A stretch of 64,000 nt of DNA from Hybos culiciformis (lineage: Eukaryota > Arthropoda > Insecta > Diptera > Hybotidae): positions 38,495,860-38,559,859 of the forward strand of contig OZ023274.1 of NCBI GenBank assembly GCA_964007475.1, given 5' to 3'. The notes beneath the pieces were generated by a model. It made no database searches and had not been told where the DNA came from. It saw only the letters and a program-made list of their open reading frames with translations. Numbering within the stretch: the first letter of the stretch is position 1; every line of letters starts with the position of its first letter. Both the position numbers and the translations under genes were made by a program. Of the stretch, positions 1-11,291 are shown piece after piece.

Positions 1-494
1 TCGGAATCGGAACATTTCGAGGTTAATACTTTTCAATTAATTTCTCCCTCAAAGTTAAAAAAAAAATATTTTTCAGTCAAGGCCAAAATTGGAATTCAAT
101 TCTATCTGAAATGTCCATCAGACATGGGCTCGATAGATTATCTTAAATGTCGACTTACTTTTTGTATATACCTAGAAGATATTGATAGATAGCTACTCCT
201 ACATTCACGTCGTCCCTATCTTTATAGGTTGTCTACTTACTAGCTAGATATCCTACAGGTTGAATTGAAAATTTACTACATGATTAGATTCCCAACCAAA
301 ATTAAATACCTAGTTAGGTTGGTAAATTAGATTCTTTCTGGTTTTTTGCATTTAGGTAGGTAGCTAAATTTGGATCCCAAAACAAGACTTCTCTACTTAA
401 TTTTTGATACTACAAATATTTTTTTTTTTGTTCAATAATACCTACCTAGGTATGCCAATAAAAATAAACAACTAGGTACCTATTTTATTTTTAG

Positions 495-1144
495 GAAAAT
501 TTATTCCAGCTTCTCAACGTCCAGACGGTACATGGCGGAAGGCTAGAAGAGTAAGACAAGGTTATGTTCCACAAGAAGAAGTTCCCCTCTATGAATCGAA
601 AGGTAAACAGTTCCAAAATAAACAAAATTCAGATGTTCCGGTTGGTATGTGCCCATTTGCGGCAGCTAGTTCTAAAGAGAAACGTGACAAATTAAAAAAA
701 GAACAGCATAAAACTGCCACGTTAGCTCAGTCTGCTGAAAATTCATCTTCACAAAAATTATGTAATAAAAATAATAAAACGAAGAAAATACAACAAGATG
801 ATCAACCACAACAACAACAGTCAAAAACGATATTAAAAAATCCTGCCATACATGCTATAAATAACGTTCAAATTTTAAATGAACAAGTAGAAAATATGAA
901 TTTGATTGATAACAATGATATTGCAAAAAAATTAAGGAAATTAAAAAAGAAAATGCGTGAAATTGAAAGAATTGAAGAAAAATTAAAATCAGGCGAATTA
1001 AAAAAGAATTCAATTGACAAAGATCAATTAGATAAAGTTAAACGAAAAAATGAAATTTTAAAAGAAATTGAAGAATTAGAAGATAGTTATGATGACTCTC
1101 AAGATGCAAAAACAGAAACAATTGATTTAACAACAGTGTTGTAA
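495..1144 (+). CDS. pym: PYM (partner of Y14 and Mago), 3' exon, N terminus missing
   Basis: Regulator of the exon junction complex: PYM binds the Mago-Y14 dimer through its N-terminal domain and removes the complex from translated mRNA in the cytoplasm. The exon starts after a TTTTTAG acceptor at 494 and encodes 215 residues. It opens with GKFIPASQRPDGTWRK, then GYVPQEEVPLYESKGKQF and VPVGMCP, the conserved Mago-Y14 binding segment as found in insect PYM. A Gln/Asn/Lys-rich linker follows (about residues 60-130). The C-terminal block KKLRKLKKKMREIERIEEKL...DKDQLDKVKRKNEIL is a predicted coiled coil typical of the family. Only the first few residues are missing; they belong to an upstream exon that I cannot place in bases 1-494. 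The ATG at 647 is an internal Met and should not be used as the start. Faces TOM22 tail to tail. Confidence 0.93.
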
Positions 1145-3556
1145 AAATTATATTTAAACAATTTTTTTTTTTTTTTATTTAAATTATTGTTTTTTTTTTT
1201 TTAGACTGTAAATTAATATTTTGTTTTTAAAAATAATTTTTATTTTTATCTTTGATTCAAGAAAAAAATAATAGCATTAAACACTTTTACGTAATTCAAA
1301 ACAAATTCCAAAAAAAAAAATAGGAGTTTTAAAATAAGATTTTTAAATTAAAGAGGTTTTTAGAAAGGCAAATGGAGTTGAAAATATGAAAAAAAATTTT
1401 ACATTTCCAAATACATTTGAAGTTAAATGAACAACAATTGCTTTTGAGTATATTTTAGAACATATTGACATTCAGTGTAGTTTATTTGTGGCAAAAGATC
1501 AAGTGAAAAACTTGATTTAGTATTTTAATTAAATGTGCGACAAAATGTAATGGATATATCGAAGACTAAAGTTTATTGTATGATTTTCCTGATAAAGACA
1601 GAAAAAATTGTTATTCTTGTGTTTGCTTAATATATTCAGGTTTTAATTTTTTTTTTTTTTTTTAATCTATAGTATGGACAGTTTAATTCAATTCACGCAC
1701 TAATGTTAAACAAGGAGAAATTATTGCAAAGCTCATATGCCTGCTTCAGACATAAACTCTTTCTATAAAACTTTACCTCTTAATAACTCTTAATTATATT
1801 TAAAAATAACGCCTAGTTAATACGCTGAAGGTAATTAATTAATTACTCTATGAAAAATAGCCATATAATATTGTGATAAGTATTTTTCAAATTTTCTCTT
1901 CCAAAAAATCCACAACATAATTTTATAAATTTATGAATAATTTGTTTCAACCGAGTCAAACAACCAAGTCAAATACAATTAATACACAATAGAAACCAGG
2001 AAAATTATTAAATATACTAAAGTTGCATTTATTACACAAATACTCCAGGAAAAAATTTTTAATAGAAAAAAAAAATGCTTCTAAGCTTTATTTAGTTTTA
2101 ATACCAAAATCATAAATTATAATATAAATCAAGTTTTAAATTAAGTGAGCAAATATATTTTTTTGCAATAATTGTAAAATGTAAGAAAAAATTAAACAAA
2201 ACATATTAAAAAATTTCAAAAAAAAAAAAAAGAAAATTTTACTTTTAAATGTGCAAATAAAATTTATTATGACAAAGTAAACTAGAAAACTAAAAAATTA
2301 CTAGGATGACTAGTAATTTTGATCTCCATTATTTTTTTCGTTAAAAAAATTTCAATTTAAATTACTATGTAATTTTTTATTCATTTATTTGTTTAAATAT
2401 TTTTTTATTTATGTATAGAACAAAATTGCTGTTTACCAAAATTTTAGATAAAGACTTTTTTTAATTATGATTTTATAATAGTCGATATTGTAATAAATTT
2501 GTATATTAAACAAAAATTTAAATAAATTTATGTGTGAAAAAAATCAAAAAATTACCTCTGTGTATTTTATTCTTTTAAATGCATAGTTGTTTAAATATAT
2601 CGTTCATGTAATCCATGTAATCTCACTATAGAGTTTAACAAGGGATCACATCATAAGTAATATATGTGCTGTTTCTGATCAAATCGAAAATGATAAAAAT
2701 TACGAACTTCATAAAAATTTCTAACATTGTAACTTTTTTGATATTTTATAAAAATGTAATTTTATTATAAAATTTAAAAAAAATTTCTTCAACACCAATT
2801 ACGATGATTTGTTACCACCTGCATTTAATAAAAGTTTCTTTTTTTTAACTAGATTTTTATTTTCTAAAGCATTTTGAATAATTTTTTCATACCTACTATT
2901 TGGACGTTAAAAATGCGTTTTTTTTTTGTAATTTTTCTACAATTTATTTAAGGTTGTCTACAGATCAGTACTTAATGAAATGTCGACTAAATTTTCTTTT
3001 CACATTATTTTTTGAATAAATTGCTCTCGGTTCATCAAAATTTCATGGACTTGCAAAAATGTTTATTTTAACCTTCTTCGGAACTTCTTTAAAAAACTTA
3101 TTTAATTTAGTCATGAACAAGTTTAAAAAATAAACGAAACATCGACGTAAGTCAAAAAAATATTTTATTTGTTTTAATACTATGCCAAACTAAATAAGAA
3201 CAATGTTTTTAATATCTCGTGCGTGAAATTTTAACATCATAATAACGTAAAACTAAAAAAAAAACCAAAATTGTTTTCAATAAGTCTCGATCTGCAAGAC
3301 ATGCCTAGAGTGAAATTAGACATTACATTTCATTTGGCTAACAATTTGTTATTAAACAATTTTTCAGAATTAAAAAATTATTTTCAAAATTTTAAAATGT
3401 TATTTTTTAGAATTTTCAATTAGTGAATGACTAACATTCACGTTTGAAAAAATGCTTAATTTATGTCATCATAATTTTTAATTGAACAATTATTAATTAA
3501 AATAAAAAAAAAACTAATTTCAATGTACTGAATAAAATTTTTTTTTGGTTGAATTA
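1145..3556. other. Intergenic, AT-rich, no gene seen
   Basis: This stretch lies between the 3' ends of PYM (+) and TOM22 (-), so it should hold both 3' UTRs. It consists of AT-rich sequence with many homopolymer A and T tracts. I see no open frame with family resemblance, no inverted-repeat element and no RNA gene. Confidence 0.5.
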
Positions 3557-4798
3557 TTATCGCTGCATAGCTGGCATTGCCGGAGTTCCTGAACTGTGCA
3601 ACGCAGCTGAACCCGGACCTAATAAAACTTGTTTCTGTTGTGATTTTTGCATTTCTTCCATTTGGGCACGCTCTAAAATGATTTAAAATAAAGTTGAAAA
3701 GAAAATAATAGTTTTCATAAAATTTAATTTTGTTAATTAACGTAAATTAAAATATTAGAAAATATTTTGATTTCTAAAAATTTAGGTTCCAGTATAAACT
3801 TGATTTCCTACGAAACAAAGACCATAATTGACAAATTTGGAAAAATAAGTTCTAAAATTATATCTAAATAAATTTTGAATATGCGGTTCTTAGAAATATC
3901 TATAAATCTTACTCACCTGTCTCAAAAACTATTGGTGCAAATAAAATCAAAGAACTTGTGAAAAATACCCAAGATGCATTACATGAAAAAGAATAAACAT
4001 TTTTTACTCCACGAACTGAATAATCTGAAACCGTTCCACAAAATGTTCTAACTGGTTCCGGAAACATTTCTGTTAGGCCCCATAATCTTTCAAAAATTGA
4101 TTCATCAGGTTCCTAAAACATACATTATTAAATTGATATTTATATATTTATGAAACTTCTATTTACTACATATTTTAAAAAATATTTCATTTTAAAATAT
4201 AGGCATGTGCCCAGTATGTTAGGTACCTAGGTCTTACTATTTGAAAAATTTTAACTAAGATCATAAAGGTTTATTAATAGAACTTTTAAGATAGCATCAG
4301 TATTATATGTGATAATTGGGGATTTAAATTCCTCAAGTCATAGATAGGTACCTAACCTATCACAAGCCTTCACCAATAAATTAACTATGTATCTACAACA
4401 AAAACTGAGATAATTTCATGCCAAATGAGGTTAAAACATATTCATGCTAACATTTTTTTTTTTCTGACATAAGAATTTATTTTTCTTACATTTTTATCTG
4501 CTCCACTTTCCAAACGGTCTTCATGGTCTTTCTAAAAATTAAATTAAAAAAAAAAATTAAAAATTTTTAAGGGTTTTCAAAAAAAAAAAAAAAATGTGAT
4601 AAAAAATTGATTTTTTTTTGCCCTTTTTACGTCACACAACCAACAAAGTTGGAAACAAAAATTATATTTAAGAAATCTTACTATTTCCCTTCGTTCGGGT
4701 GTATCATCCTTGGAGCCAACTAGCGATGACATTCCACTGTCTTTCTCTAAATCTTTTTCAACTTTTTCAAAGTCTTTTTCAATTTCGTCAGATTCCAT
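3557..4798 (-). CDS. Tom22: TOM22, mitochondrial import receptor subunit
   Basis: Central receptor and organiser of the TOM complex in the mitochondrial outer membrane. Four exons, read on the minus strand: 4682-4798, 4490-4531, 3917-4112 and 3557-3672, all with GT-AG introns. They join to 157 codons (156 residues), close to the usual 140-150. The N terminus is very acidic (MESDEIEKDFEKVEKDLEKD), as expected for the cytosolic presequence-binding face. The family core ESIFERLWGLTEMFPEPVR is followed by SWVFFTSSLILFAPIVFE, the single transmembrane helix (about residues 101-118). The C-terminal intermembrane-space tail is Met/Gln-rich and ends PAMPAMQR. The start is the only Met before the acidic region. 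Drosophila calls this gene maggie (mge). Tail-to-tail with PYM. Confidence 0.93.
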
Positions 4799-5149
4799 TC
4801 AAAATTTTGTAAAAAAAAAAAAAATTTTATTCAAATTTTTGAGAAAAAAATTTAAAACACCAAAATGGTAACGATTATGAAGACAAAAAAATCCTTAATA
4901 AAAAAAATATTACCAAAAATAAATTTTAATTTTTATTAATTTATTATTTATTTAATTTTAATTTTTTAATTGAATTATATTCAAATTCTAGAATTATAAT
5001 CCATTGATTCAGGCAGAAATGAGAAATCAGAACAAAAATTAAAATTGAAAATGCCGAACTTATAGAATTTGTGCGTTGCGTATTTTTTTATCAGTGTTAC
5101 CATACATTAAGCGGCGCAGCCGGCGTTCAGATATCAAGCATTTTTTTAA
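4799..5149. other. TOM22 upstream region
   Basis: AT-rich DNA upstream of TOM22 with poly-A and poly-T runs, ending in a short GC-rich patch (GCGGCGCAGCCGGCG, about 5111-5125) just before the MITE at 5150. No coding sequence recognised. It probably contains the TOM22 promoter, but no TATA box or other core element stands out. Confidence 0.4.
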
Positions 5150-5907
5150 CTAGGTGTCTACATTAGCGTATTTTTCCTGCATGCGATTTTGTTCTTTACG
5201 TGCGGGTTATACTTGCTGAAAAAAAAATCATGATTATGATTTTTTTTGAATGTATGTGAGAAATTTTTATGAGTCAAAAATCATACTGGCTTTGATTTTA
5301 ATCTTGATTTTTTTCTGTCACTGTACCAATAAAATACAATTGTTTACAATATTCTCATTCAAATTCAAATCCCGTAATAACAAACCGCTTTTATTATTGT
5401 TGTTTGCGCTTTCAAGAGTTTACTTTTTTCTTTGGCAGCCAAAAAATTTTCTTTTGACAGAAAAAAATCAACCCTCTGATTTTTTTTTAAGCATGATTTT
5501 TCATCATGATTATTTCTTGATTTTTTTTTTTTACACAAAATTTCACACATACATTCAAAAAAAATCATGATTATGATTTTTTTTTCAGCAAGTGTAACCC
5601 GCAAGTTAAATGTATCAGTGTATCTTTACACAAAATCAAAAATCGCAGCAAAATACGCATGCTGATTTTGAATAAATTTTCAGCTTGCGTATTTTTTGAC
5701 ATTTCTCACTAATTTTGTTTTTTTTTTTATTAATTTGACATTTAAGTCAAGTAAAATGGTACAATTTTGAAAAATGTATAAAAATCGCATGCTGTAAATC
5801 TAACCCAGTGGCATATTGAGTACACACAAATACTAATAAATGAAATAGAAAAAATACAATACATTCATAAATACGCGCGATTCTTAATCGCTAATGTAGA
5901 CAGCCCG
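5150..5907 (+). mobile_element. MITE family A, copy 1, interrupted by another MITE
   Basis: Ends share GTCTACATTAGCG as an inverted repeat (left end CTAGGTGTCTACATTAGCG, right end CGCTAATGTAGACAGCCCG). TAA is duplicated at 5147-5149 and 5908-5910. The 3-bp TWA-type duplication points to the PIF/Harbinger superfamily. Once the nested insert at 5199-5605 and its duplicated TTA are removed, about 348 bp remain. That collinear sequence matches the copy at 44205-44551 in reverse orientation, including a GCATGCGATTTT motif and an inner GCATGCGTATTTT motif. There is no transposase, so it must be moved in trans. Short open frames here are chance. Confidence 0.85.
5199..5605 (+). mobile_element. Nested MITE inserted into family A copy
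   Basis: 407-bp element with long terminal inverted repeats of roughly 60-80 bp. The outer 20 bases are CGTGCGGGTTATACTTGCTG on the left and CTTGCGGGTTACACTTGCTG on the reverse-complemented right end. Both arms continue into runs of A around ATCATGATTATGAT. It is flanked by TTA at 5196-5198 and 5606-5608. The uninterrupted copy of the host element near 44.5 kb reads through this point with one TTA, which proves insertion with a 3-bp duplication. PIF/Harbinger-like by duplication type. The interior has no conserved coding frame. Confidence 0.85.
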
Positions 5908-6006
5908 TAAACTTTTTATCCACAGAGAGTTTTGAAATTTTTTAGTTGACCTTGACAGAGCTAAACATATAAACGATATACATTGTGAGCGAAAGGTCGA
6001 TTTTCA

Positions 6007-6435
6007 TGCCTTGAGCACAGCTAATACTGCAAAGCAATTCTGAGCTACCGTAAAAACCGATTTTCTGCGTTATTTCTTATTTATTTTACAAAAAATTTAT
6101 GAAAAACGAAAGATATTAATTTTATTGATTTTTTGTAAAAAGAATTTCTTCAAATTATTTCATAATTAATTAGAAAACTCAATTTATTTATTTTTTGCTC
6201 CACAAAGAATTGACTACGTCACAAAATAATTTTTTTGTTTCTTTTTCACAGCGTTTCTTTTGCGTCGAAATTTGGTTTTGCTGCATTTTTCTGTCACAAT
6301 CATATTATAAAAAAAACAAAAGCAGTTGTTTGCAGTTGATTTTTTTGCTTTCAGGTAAAATTAGCTGTGAACAGGTTTCCAAAACATTCCTTCAAAAATT
6401 GCTTTGCGTTTGCGGTATTAGTTGTGCTCAAGGCA
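6007..6435 (+). mobile_element. MITE family B, copy 1
   Basis: 429-bp element with terminal inverted repeats of about 33 bp; the outermost bases are TGCCTTGAGCACAGCTAATA on the left and TGCCTTGAGCACAACTAATA on the reversed right end. The flanks are TCA (6004-6006 and 6436-6438), a 3-bp duplication. A second copy lies at 44606-45028 in the opposite orientation. Open frames inside (for example the 84- and 85-residue frames from 6195 and 6367) are shared by position only, change length between copies, and are not treated as genes. Confidence 0.82.
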
Positions 6436-6438
6436 TCA

Positions 6439-7147
6439 AAATTTGTTAACTCCTTTCGAACCATAGACGAAATAGATATAGACTGGCAATATCATCTTTT
6501 TTCTCTTTTTTTCATATGGGATTTTAAGATTATTTTTTCAGCAAATTTTGAACAAAAAGACCCACTCACATGTTTTCTGACATTAATTTTGTTTAAATTT
6601 GTTGTTATTTTTTGTAAAATTTAGGGAGTGAGTATAAGAGTATCCGTGCAGCAATAAATAAAAACTTCAAATACCTAAATATTATTATCATTAACTTTTA
6701 TTTAAATTAAATTAAAAATAAATTTATTTGCAAGAAAGAGAAAATCATAATAAAATTTCAGAAAGTATGTACACAGTAAAGTAAAATCACGAGGATAGTA
6801 TAAATAAAAAAATAATACTAATTAAAATAAATTAGATTATTCACAAACCAGAAAATAATATCAATTTATTGAACTTCTGCCGCGAAATAATTTTTAGTCT
6901 TGTCTTGTCTGGTAGATTTTCAATTTCAGCATTTTATGTATTTTGTGAATATAAATATTTATATTTAAACCTATGCAAAAGTTTAAATATAAATATTTAT
7001 ATTTAAACCCATACAAAAGTTTACTACAAAAAAAAATTACGTTCAAAAAAGCCCACTCATATGTTTTCAATTTTGTGCTGAATTTTTTTTCTTTCAATGC
7101 AAGTCTAGATATATTTTGTTTATGTTTCGAACATGTTTAAAAAACAG
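6439..7147. repeat. Intergenic with AT-rich ~44-bp tandem repeat
   Basis: Non-coding AT-rich sequence. Around 6947-7022 two imperfect copies of a unit of about 44 bp occur in tandem. Each contains AAATATAAATATTTATATTT followed by AAACC and CAAAAGTTT. The core ATAAATATTTAT is itself a perfect palindrome, so each unit can form a hairpin. The 67-residue minus-strand frame over it only reflects the repeat. Confidence 0.6.
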
Positions 7148-7288
7148 GGTACGGATAGTTAGCCGGGCGCAAATGTACGGCGCAAATTTGAAATGTTACT
7201 GAAAACTTTTGGAAAAGTTAAAAAAAATTGCGACTTGATTCACAATTTTTTGCGCCGTACATTTGCGCCCGGCTAACGGAAAAGTACC
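7148..7288. mobile_element. Small hAT-like MITE, GCCGGGCGC family, copy 1
   Basis: 141-bp element with inverted ends. The consensus terminus GGTACTTTTCCGTTAGCCGG continues as GCGCAAATGTACGGCGCAAA. The right end is intact; the left end has a small change (GGTACGGATAGTTAGCC). Flanks are AAAAACAG (7140-7147) and AAAAATAG (7289-7296), an 8-bp duplication with one mismatch, as expected for hAT-type transposition. A larger relative is at 51677-51949. The GC-rich ends contrast sharply with the AT-rich surroundings. Confidence 0.75.
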
Positions 7289-8482
7289 AAAAATAGTTCA
7301 AACGAACAAGGCACCAGGATAAGACGTTGCCAAAAGTTGATTGGTAAAGTTGCAAAAAATTGAATTCGTTTTAATATTATTTATGGCCTAAATCAGACGT
7401 GCATTAAGCTTGGAAATGGGAACAAAAAATAACGGTTTTTAGAACTTTATGTGGCTGTAGCTCAGGAGCAAGAACAAATTTCAAGAAAAGAAAATTTGAC
7501 CTAGACTTTTTTTTAGACTAATTTCGATTGAGTTGAAAGAAAACAACATTATAACGACAACTCTGTGAATTTACTGAAATCCCCCTATGTGGAAATTATT
7601 AATTATTAATACTTACACGCAACAATTCAACACTACATTGATACATATAATATACTATACTACTAAACAAAAACCAAACGAAGCAATGCCGCAAAAAAAA
7701 TTACAACAAAAATAGCGTACGGTAAAAGATTTTCTTATTTCTAAAAACAAAAGAAAGAAATAACAGTGTTTAGTAAAAATTTGATTGGATAGCATTGACT
7801 TTGTTACCCAAAAAAATAACGTAGTATTTTCGCACACATAACATATTCATTACTTATATTGAAACTTAAAATAAAATATTTTAAAGTGAAATAAATTCTA
7901 AAGAAAACTAATCCGTCTGTAAGTATGATTTATAAATGTGTTTTGTTTGTGAAAAATGCTGAACACTCAACGTCTTAACTGCAACAAAAGGTTTCGATTA
8001 AAATTAGGACCTATTAGATAGAAATAAATTCAGAATTTATATTAACACATTTGATCGACTCAACTTTATCTTTGCATTGTGTTTCCCGTACTTTACATTA
8101 CTGTAATATCGTTTTTCTTATCTAGATTATCTTAACACCACTTATACTTATACCTAAAAACAATAAACAGCTTAGGTACTTCCATATAAATTATATGTAA
8201 CTCGAATATTGATATTGATATGCATACTTTACCCAGAAAAATTTATTATTCTTTGTCAATTGCAGTTTAAAATTTTAAACAAAGTTTTTCAAATCAAAAT
8301 CTTATGAAATTGAAACCCCAAAAGATTAATGTGTTTTCTTGCTTTGAGATTTCGGAAAATATTATGATACCTAATACAGGGTAGGTAGCACTAAAAATTT
8401 TCATCAAGCATTATATAGAAGATACAGATACCTATGCTATGTATGTATAACATATAATATACGTAAATTTTTTTTTTTTCAG
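7289..8482. promoter_or_regulatory. Upstream region of the small secreted-protein gene
   Basis: AT-rich DNA before the 5' end of the gene at 8487. A 3' splice site (run of T then CAG) ends at 8482, four bases before the ATG, so the gene has at least one 5' UTR intron and its promoter lies further left in this stretch. No core promoter motif can be assigned with confidence. Confidence 0.4.
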
Positions 8483-8486
8483 GATA

Positions 8487-9082
8487 ATGAAAGTACAATT
8501 ATTAATCTTCTTAATTTTAATCGCAAGCACCCAAGCGGGTCCCTTTGCAGCGGGAATCTGCTATGCAGGTAATGCCTTTGATTTTCTGATTTTTATAACA
8601 TGCCAGTCAATTTTAAAAATATATGTTTATTTACAGGTTGTGCAGGAGTTACGGTGGCCTGTTTTGCTGCCGCTGGTTTCACTTTTGGAACCGTACCAGG
8701 TACATATTTTTTGCTTAGAATAGAATCTAATTATAGGATGTTCCGTTTTTTTATAACAATGGACCTTTTGTTCACTTCATTTTTGATAAATGTTTACTTA
8801 TTTTTTAGAAATAGATATCTTTTTTATATTCATTTGCAGAAATTTTAGTTTTGGCTCCATTAGGTAGGTACCAAATAAGAACCTTTTTTCAGATACGAAT
8901 AAGTGATAAGGTGATTCTAAATTATAAGGAAATTTCTTTTCAAACTTAGAAAATTATTTGTATTTTTTTTATTTATTTTAGGAGCTGTTATAGCGGCCAC
9001 ACCAGCATTAGCTGCGTGTAATGCAGCCTTTGCAGCATGTGAAGCGGCTTGTATGGTTGCGATGTTTGCACCAACTCCATGA
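8487..9082 (+). CDS. Small secreted Ala/Cys-rich protein with micro-exon
   Basis: Four coding exons (8487-8568, 8637-8699, 8840-8863, 8982-9082) join to 89 residues; all three introns are GT-AG and phase 1. Residues 1-17 (MKVQLLIFLILIASTQA) form a clear signal peptide with likely cleavage before GPFAAG. The mature chain has about 72 residues, is rich in Ala and Gly, and has exactly six cysteines (25, 29, 36, 69, 76, 80) spaced C-X3-C-X6-C, then 32 residues, then C-X6-C-X3-C, a mirror image. Exon 3 is only 24 bp. It resembles a family of short secreted proteins of unknown function with GxC, CYAAAG-like and CAPTP-like motifs that I recall from insects and other invertebrates, but I cannot name it. 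Three disulfides and export are likely. An AATAAA lies shortly after the stop. Confidence 0.82.
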
Positions 9083-10384
9083 ATGTAGCAAAAAATTATA
9101 TTTTACATGAGTGTTTTGTCAATTGTTTATAGCAAAAAATTGATTACCTATTTAATAAATTAATTATAAAAAAATAAATTATATCTAAAAAAAACTTTTT
9201 ATGCGTGTTTATAAATTCATTGTTCAGTCAAGTAGGAAGGTATTTTTTCCATTTTTAAATGATAGTTTTCAAAATTGGTAAACTCCACTTTTTCCTTATA
9301 CCATACCTAACTACAAACATCTTTCAAATGTCCATTTTGTAAAATATTTAAATTAAAGATAGAGAAACAATTCTTGTGCACCATCTTATTCAATACCAAA
9401 AAATGTAAGTATTTACCTACTTACCTAAATAAATTCTAATTTTTTTTTACCTACCCACTAAACTAATTCAACTAGATCTAGAGCAGTGGAGCTCATAAGG
9501 TCGATCACCTAATTATTTATAAGTCGATCGCAAGCTATTTAATAAGTAATCTGCAAATTACTAAAGTTACCAAATCACTAGGTGGGATACCTTTTATACT
9601 AAAGAAGTATGGATTTGGTAACTGAAATTTAAAATATCAATACAGAGTTTGAAAGACGTGCCCAGGATTTCAAAAAACCCGAAGGCGCGATTTTATTTAT
9701 GACATTTCCATTTTCTACAGATGTACAGGTAGAAACATCTGCGGAAAAACTTTTCATTACTATTTCAAATGGATTTTGAAGCCCTGGAAACAGAAAGTAT
9801 TGAACTACAATGATATTATTAAATCAAGAGGACCGAGCTTGCTCAAATGTCCTGTAAATTTTCACAAATATTTTGCAAATGTTCCCTTAATTTTTCGGCT
9901 CTACGTATTTATGCGATTCTACATTTTAAAATATCTATATTCTGTTTAAGAACTGGACTTAGTAGGTGTATATACGCGAAAATTGTAGATGGATGGAATG
10001 GAATGTAAAATATCAAGCTTGCATGCATTTTTTTATTTCAATGAAAAATTAAAAATATGTAGGTATTATCATAAAGGAAGTATAAATAGAGGAACTAGTC
10101 CCATACAAAAAATTCGAATAAAAAAAGTTAAACAAAATTAGATCAGACCCCCAAGCTTTTATTTTTGTTTAGAATATATCGCTATAACGAGAGAGCTTTA
10201 TAGCTTTTAAAATTTTTTTATATAAAGCTTTTAAAAATAAACAAAATATTTCCTTTATTATAATTGTATTTTAATGTTTACTAGTATTTGTTCTCTATAG
10301 AAAAAAAATTTGTGTTAGAATGTAAATAAAAAAATTATATTTGAAAGCATTAAAAAATTCATTTTATTTCATGTTTATTTACAT
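9083..10384. other. Intergenic, no gene seen
   Basis: 3' UTR of the secreted-protein gene followed by AT-rich DNA. It contains isolated TACCTACC and TAGGTAGG-type motifs. I see no coding exon, paired inverted repeat or RNA gene. Confidence 0.45.
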
Positions 10385-10638
10385 ATCGTCGGTCTCGTGC
10401 ATAAATCACGAAACTGTAATTTTGCCCGTTTTGACCTAATATTGTAGAAAAATCATAAAAAACTAAAATTTTAATATGTTTAAAGTTAGAAGTTGAAAGC
10501 TGTCATAAATTATATATACGCAATGACTATTTCTATTTTCCCGAAAGTATCAAAACGTACTAAAAAAAAGAAATTTAAATCCAATTTTCTCAAAACTATG
10601 TTTTTGCAGTTCAGTGATTTTTGCATGAGACCGACGAT
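10385..10638. mobile_element. Inverted-repeat element (ATCGTCGGTCTC ends)
   Basis: A 254-bp stretch bounded by ATCGTCGGTCTCGTGCATAA on the left and, reversed, ATCGTCGGTCTCATGCAAAA on the right. The match continues through ATCAC and GAACTG for about 32 bp. I cannot read a clean target duplication, so the exact ends are uncertain. MITE-like. The 97-residue frame starting at 10493 runs out of the element and is low-complexity Phe/Ile/Leu; I do not consider it a gene. Confidence 0.6.
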
Positions 10639-11291
10639 GTTCACATTATTTTATATCATTGAAATAATAATTTTTTTGTTTTTTTATTTTGGTTTGAAAG
10701 TATACTTTAACTTTGTAATAATATCCCTTTTAAAAATTTTGAGCCTTTTATTATTAAAATTGTTAATAACAACTCAAAAAATTTAAATCTATGTTCATAA
10801 CATTCGTCTGTTTCGGTGAACCAGAAATCATATTTTTTTGATAATTTTATTGCGTACAAACAGCATTGCATACAGTTTGTTAAAATTCTTTTTTTTATAA
10901 AAATGTTGAGCAAAATAGTTATCAAAAATTGTTATATGAAATGTGGTAATTTCAAACAAATCAAATAAAATACTTCCAAATCATTGTCATAATTTTTGTC
11001 ATATAAAAATTGTTCTGATTTCAATTCAAGGACATCATTAGTTTTTTTTATATTGTTTTTATGATTGGGGTCGATAGAAGATAAATTGTTTAGCCGACTA
11101 CTTTTTATGGAGCTCTAACTTGAAGTGAAGGTCGCGCATTCAAAAAAGTCCGTTTACCTACTTATAATAAATAAAATAAATGAATAAATATTTACTTTAT
11201 TTTATTCAAATTATTTATACTTATTTTAATTCCGTATCCAAATTGATAAATTTCCAATAATAATAAATATTCCGATATAATTTTCTTAATG
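10639..11291. other. Intergenic, no gene seen
   Basis: AT-rich unique-looking sequence between two MITE-like elements. Nothing beyond simple runs of A and T and short chance frames. Confidence 0.4.

Noticed and set aside
1..22. Possible PYM exon 1 end (ACATTTCGAG followed by GT)
   Set aside because: In the required frame it would give GIGTFR before GKFIP, unlike known PYM N termini, so I do not assign it.
5250..5604. Hydrophobic 106-residue frame and its 79-residue opposite-strand partner
   Set aside because: Both are confined to the nested hairpin MITE; opposite-strand open frames arise from its AT-rich inverted repeats.
6195..6624. Overlapping 84- and 85-residue plus-strand frames
   Set aside because: They lie in MITE family B and the adjoining AT-rich DNA; the second copy at 44.6 kb does not keep the same frames or lengths.
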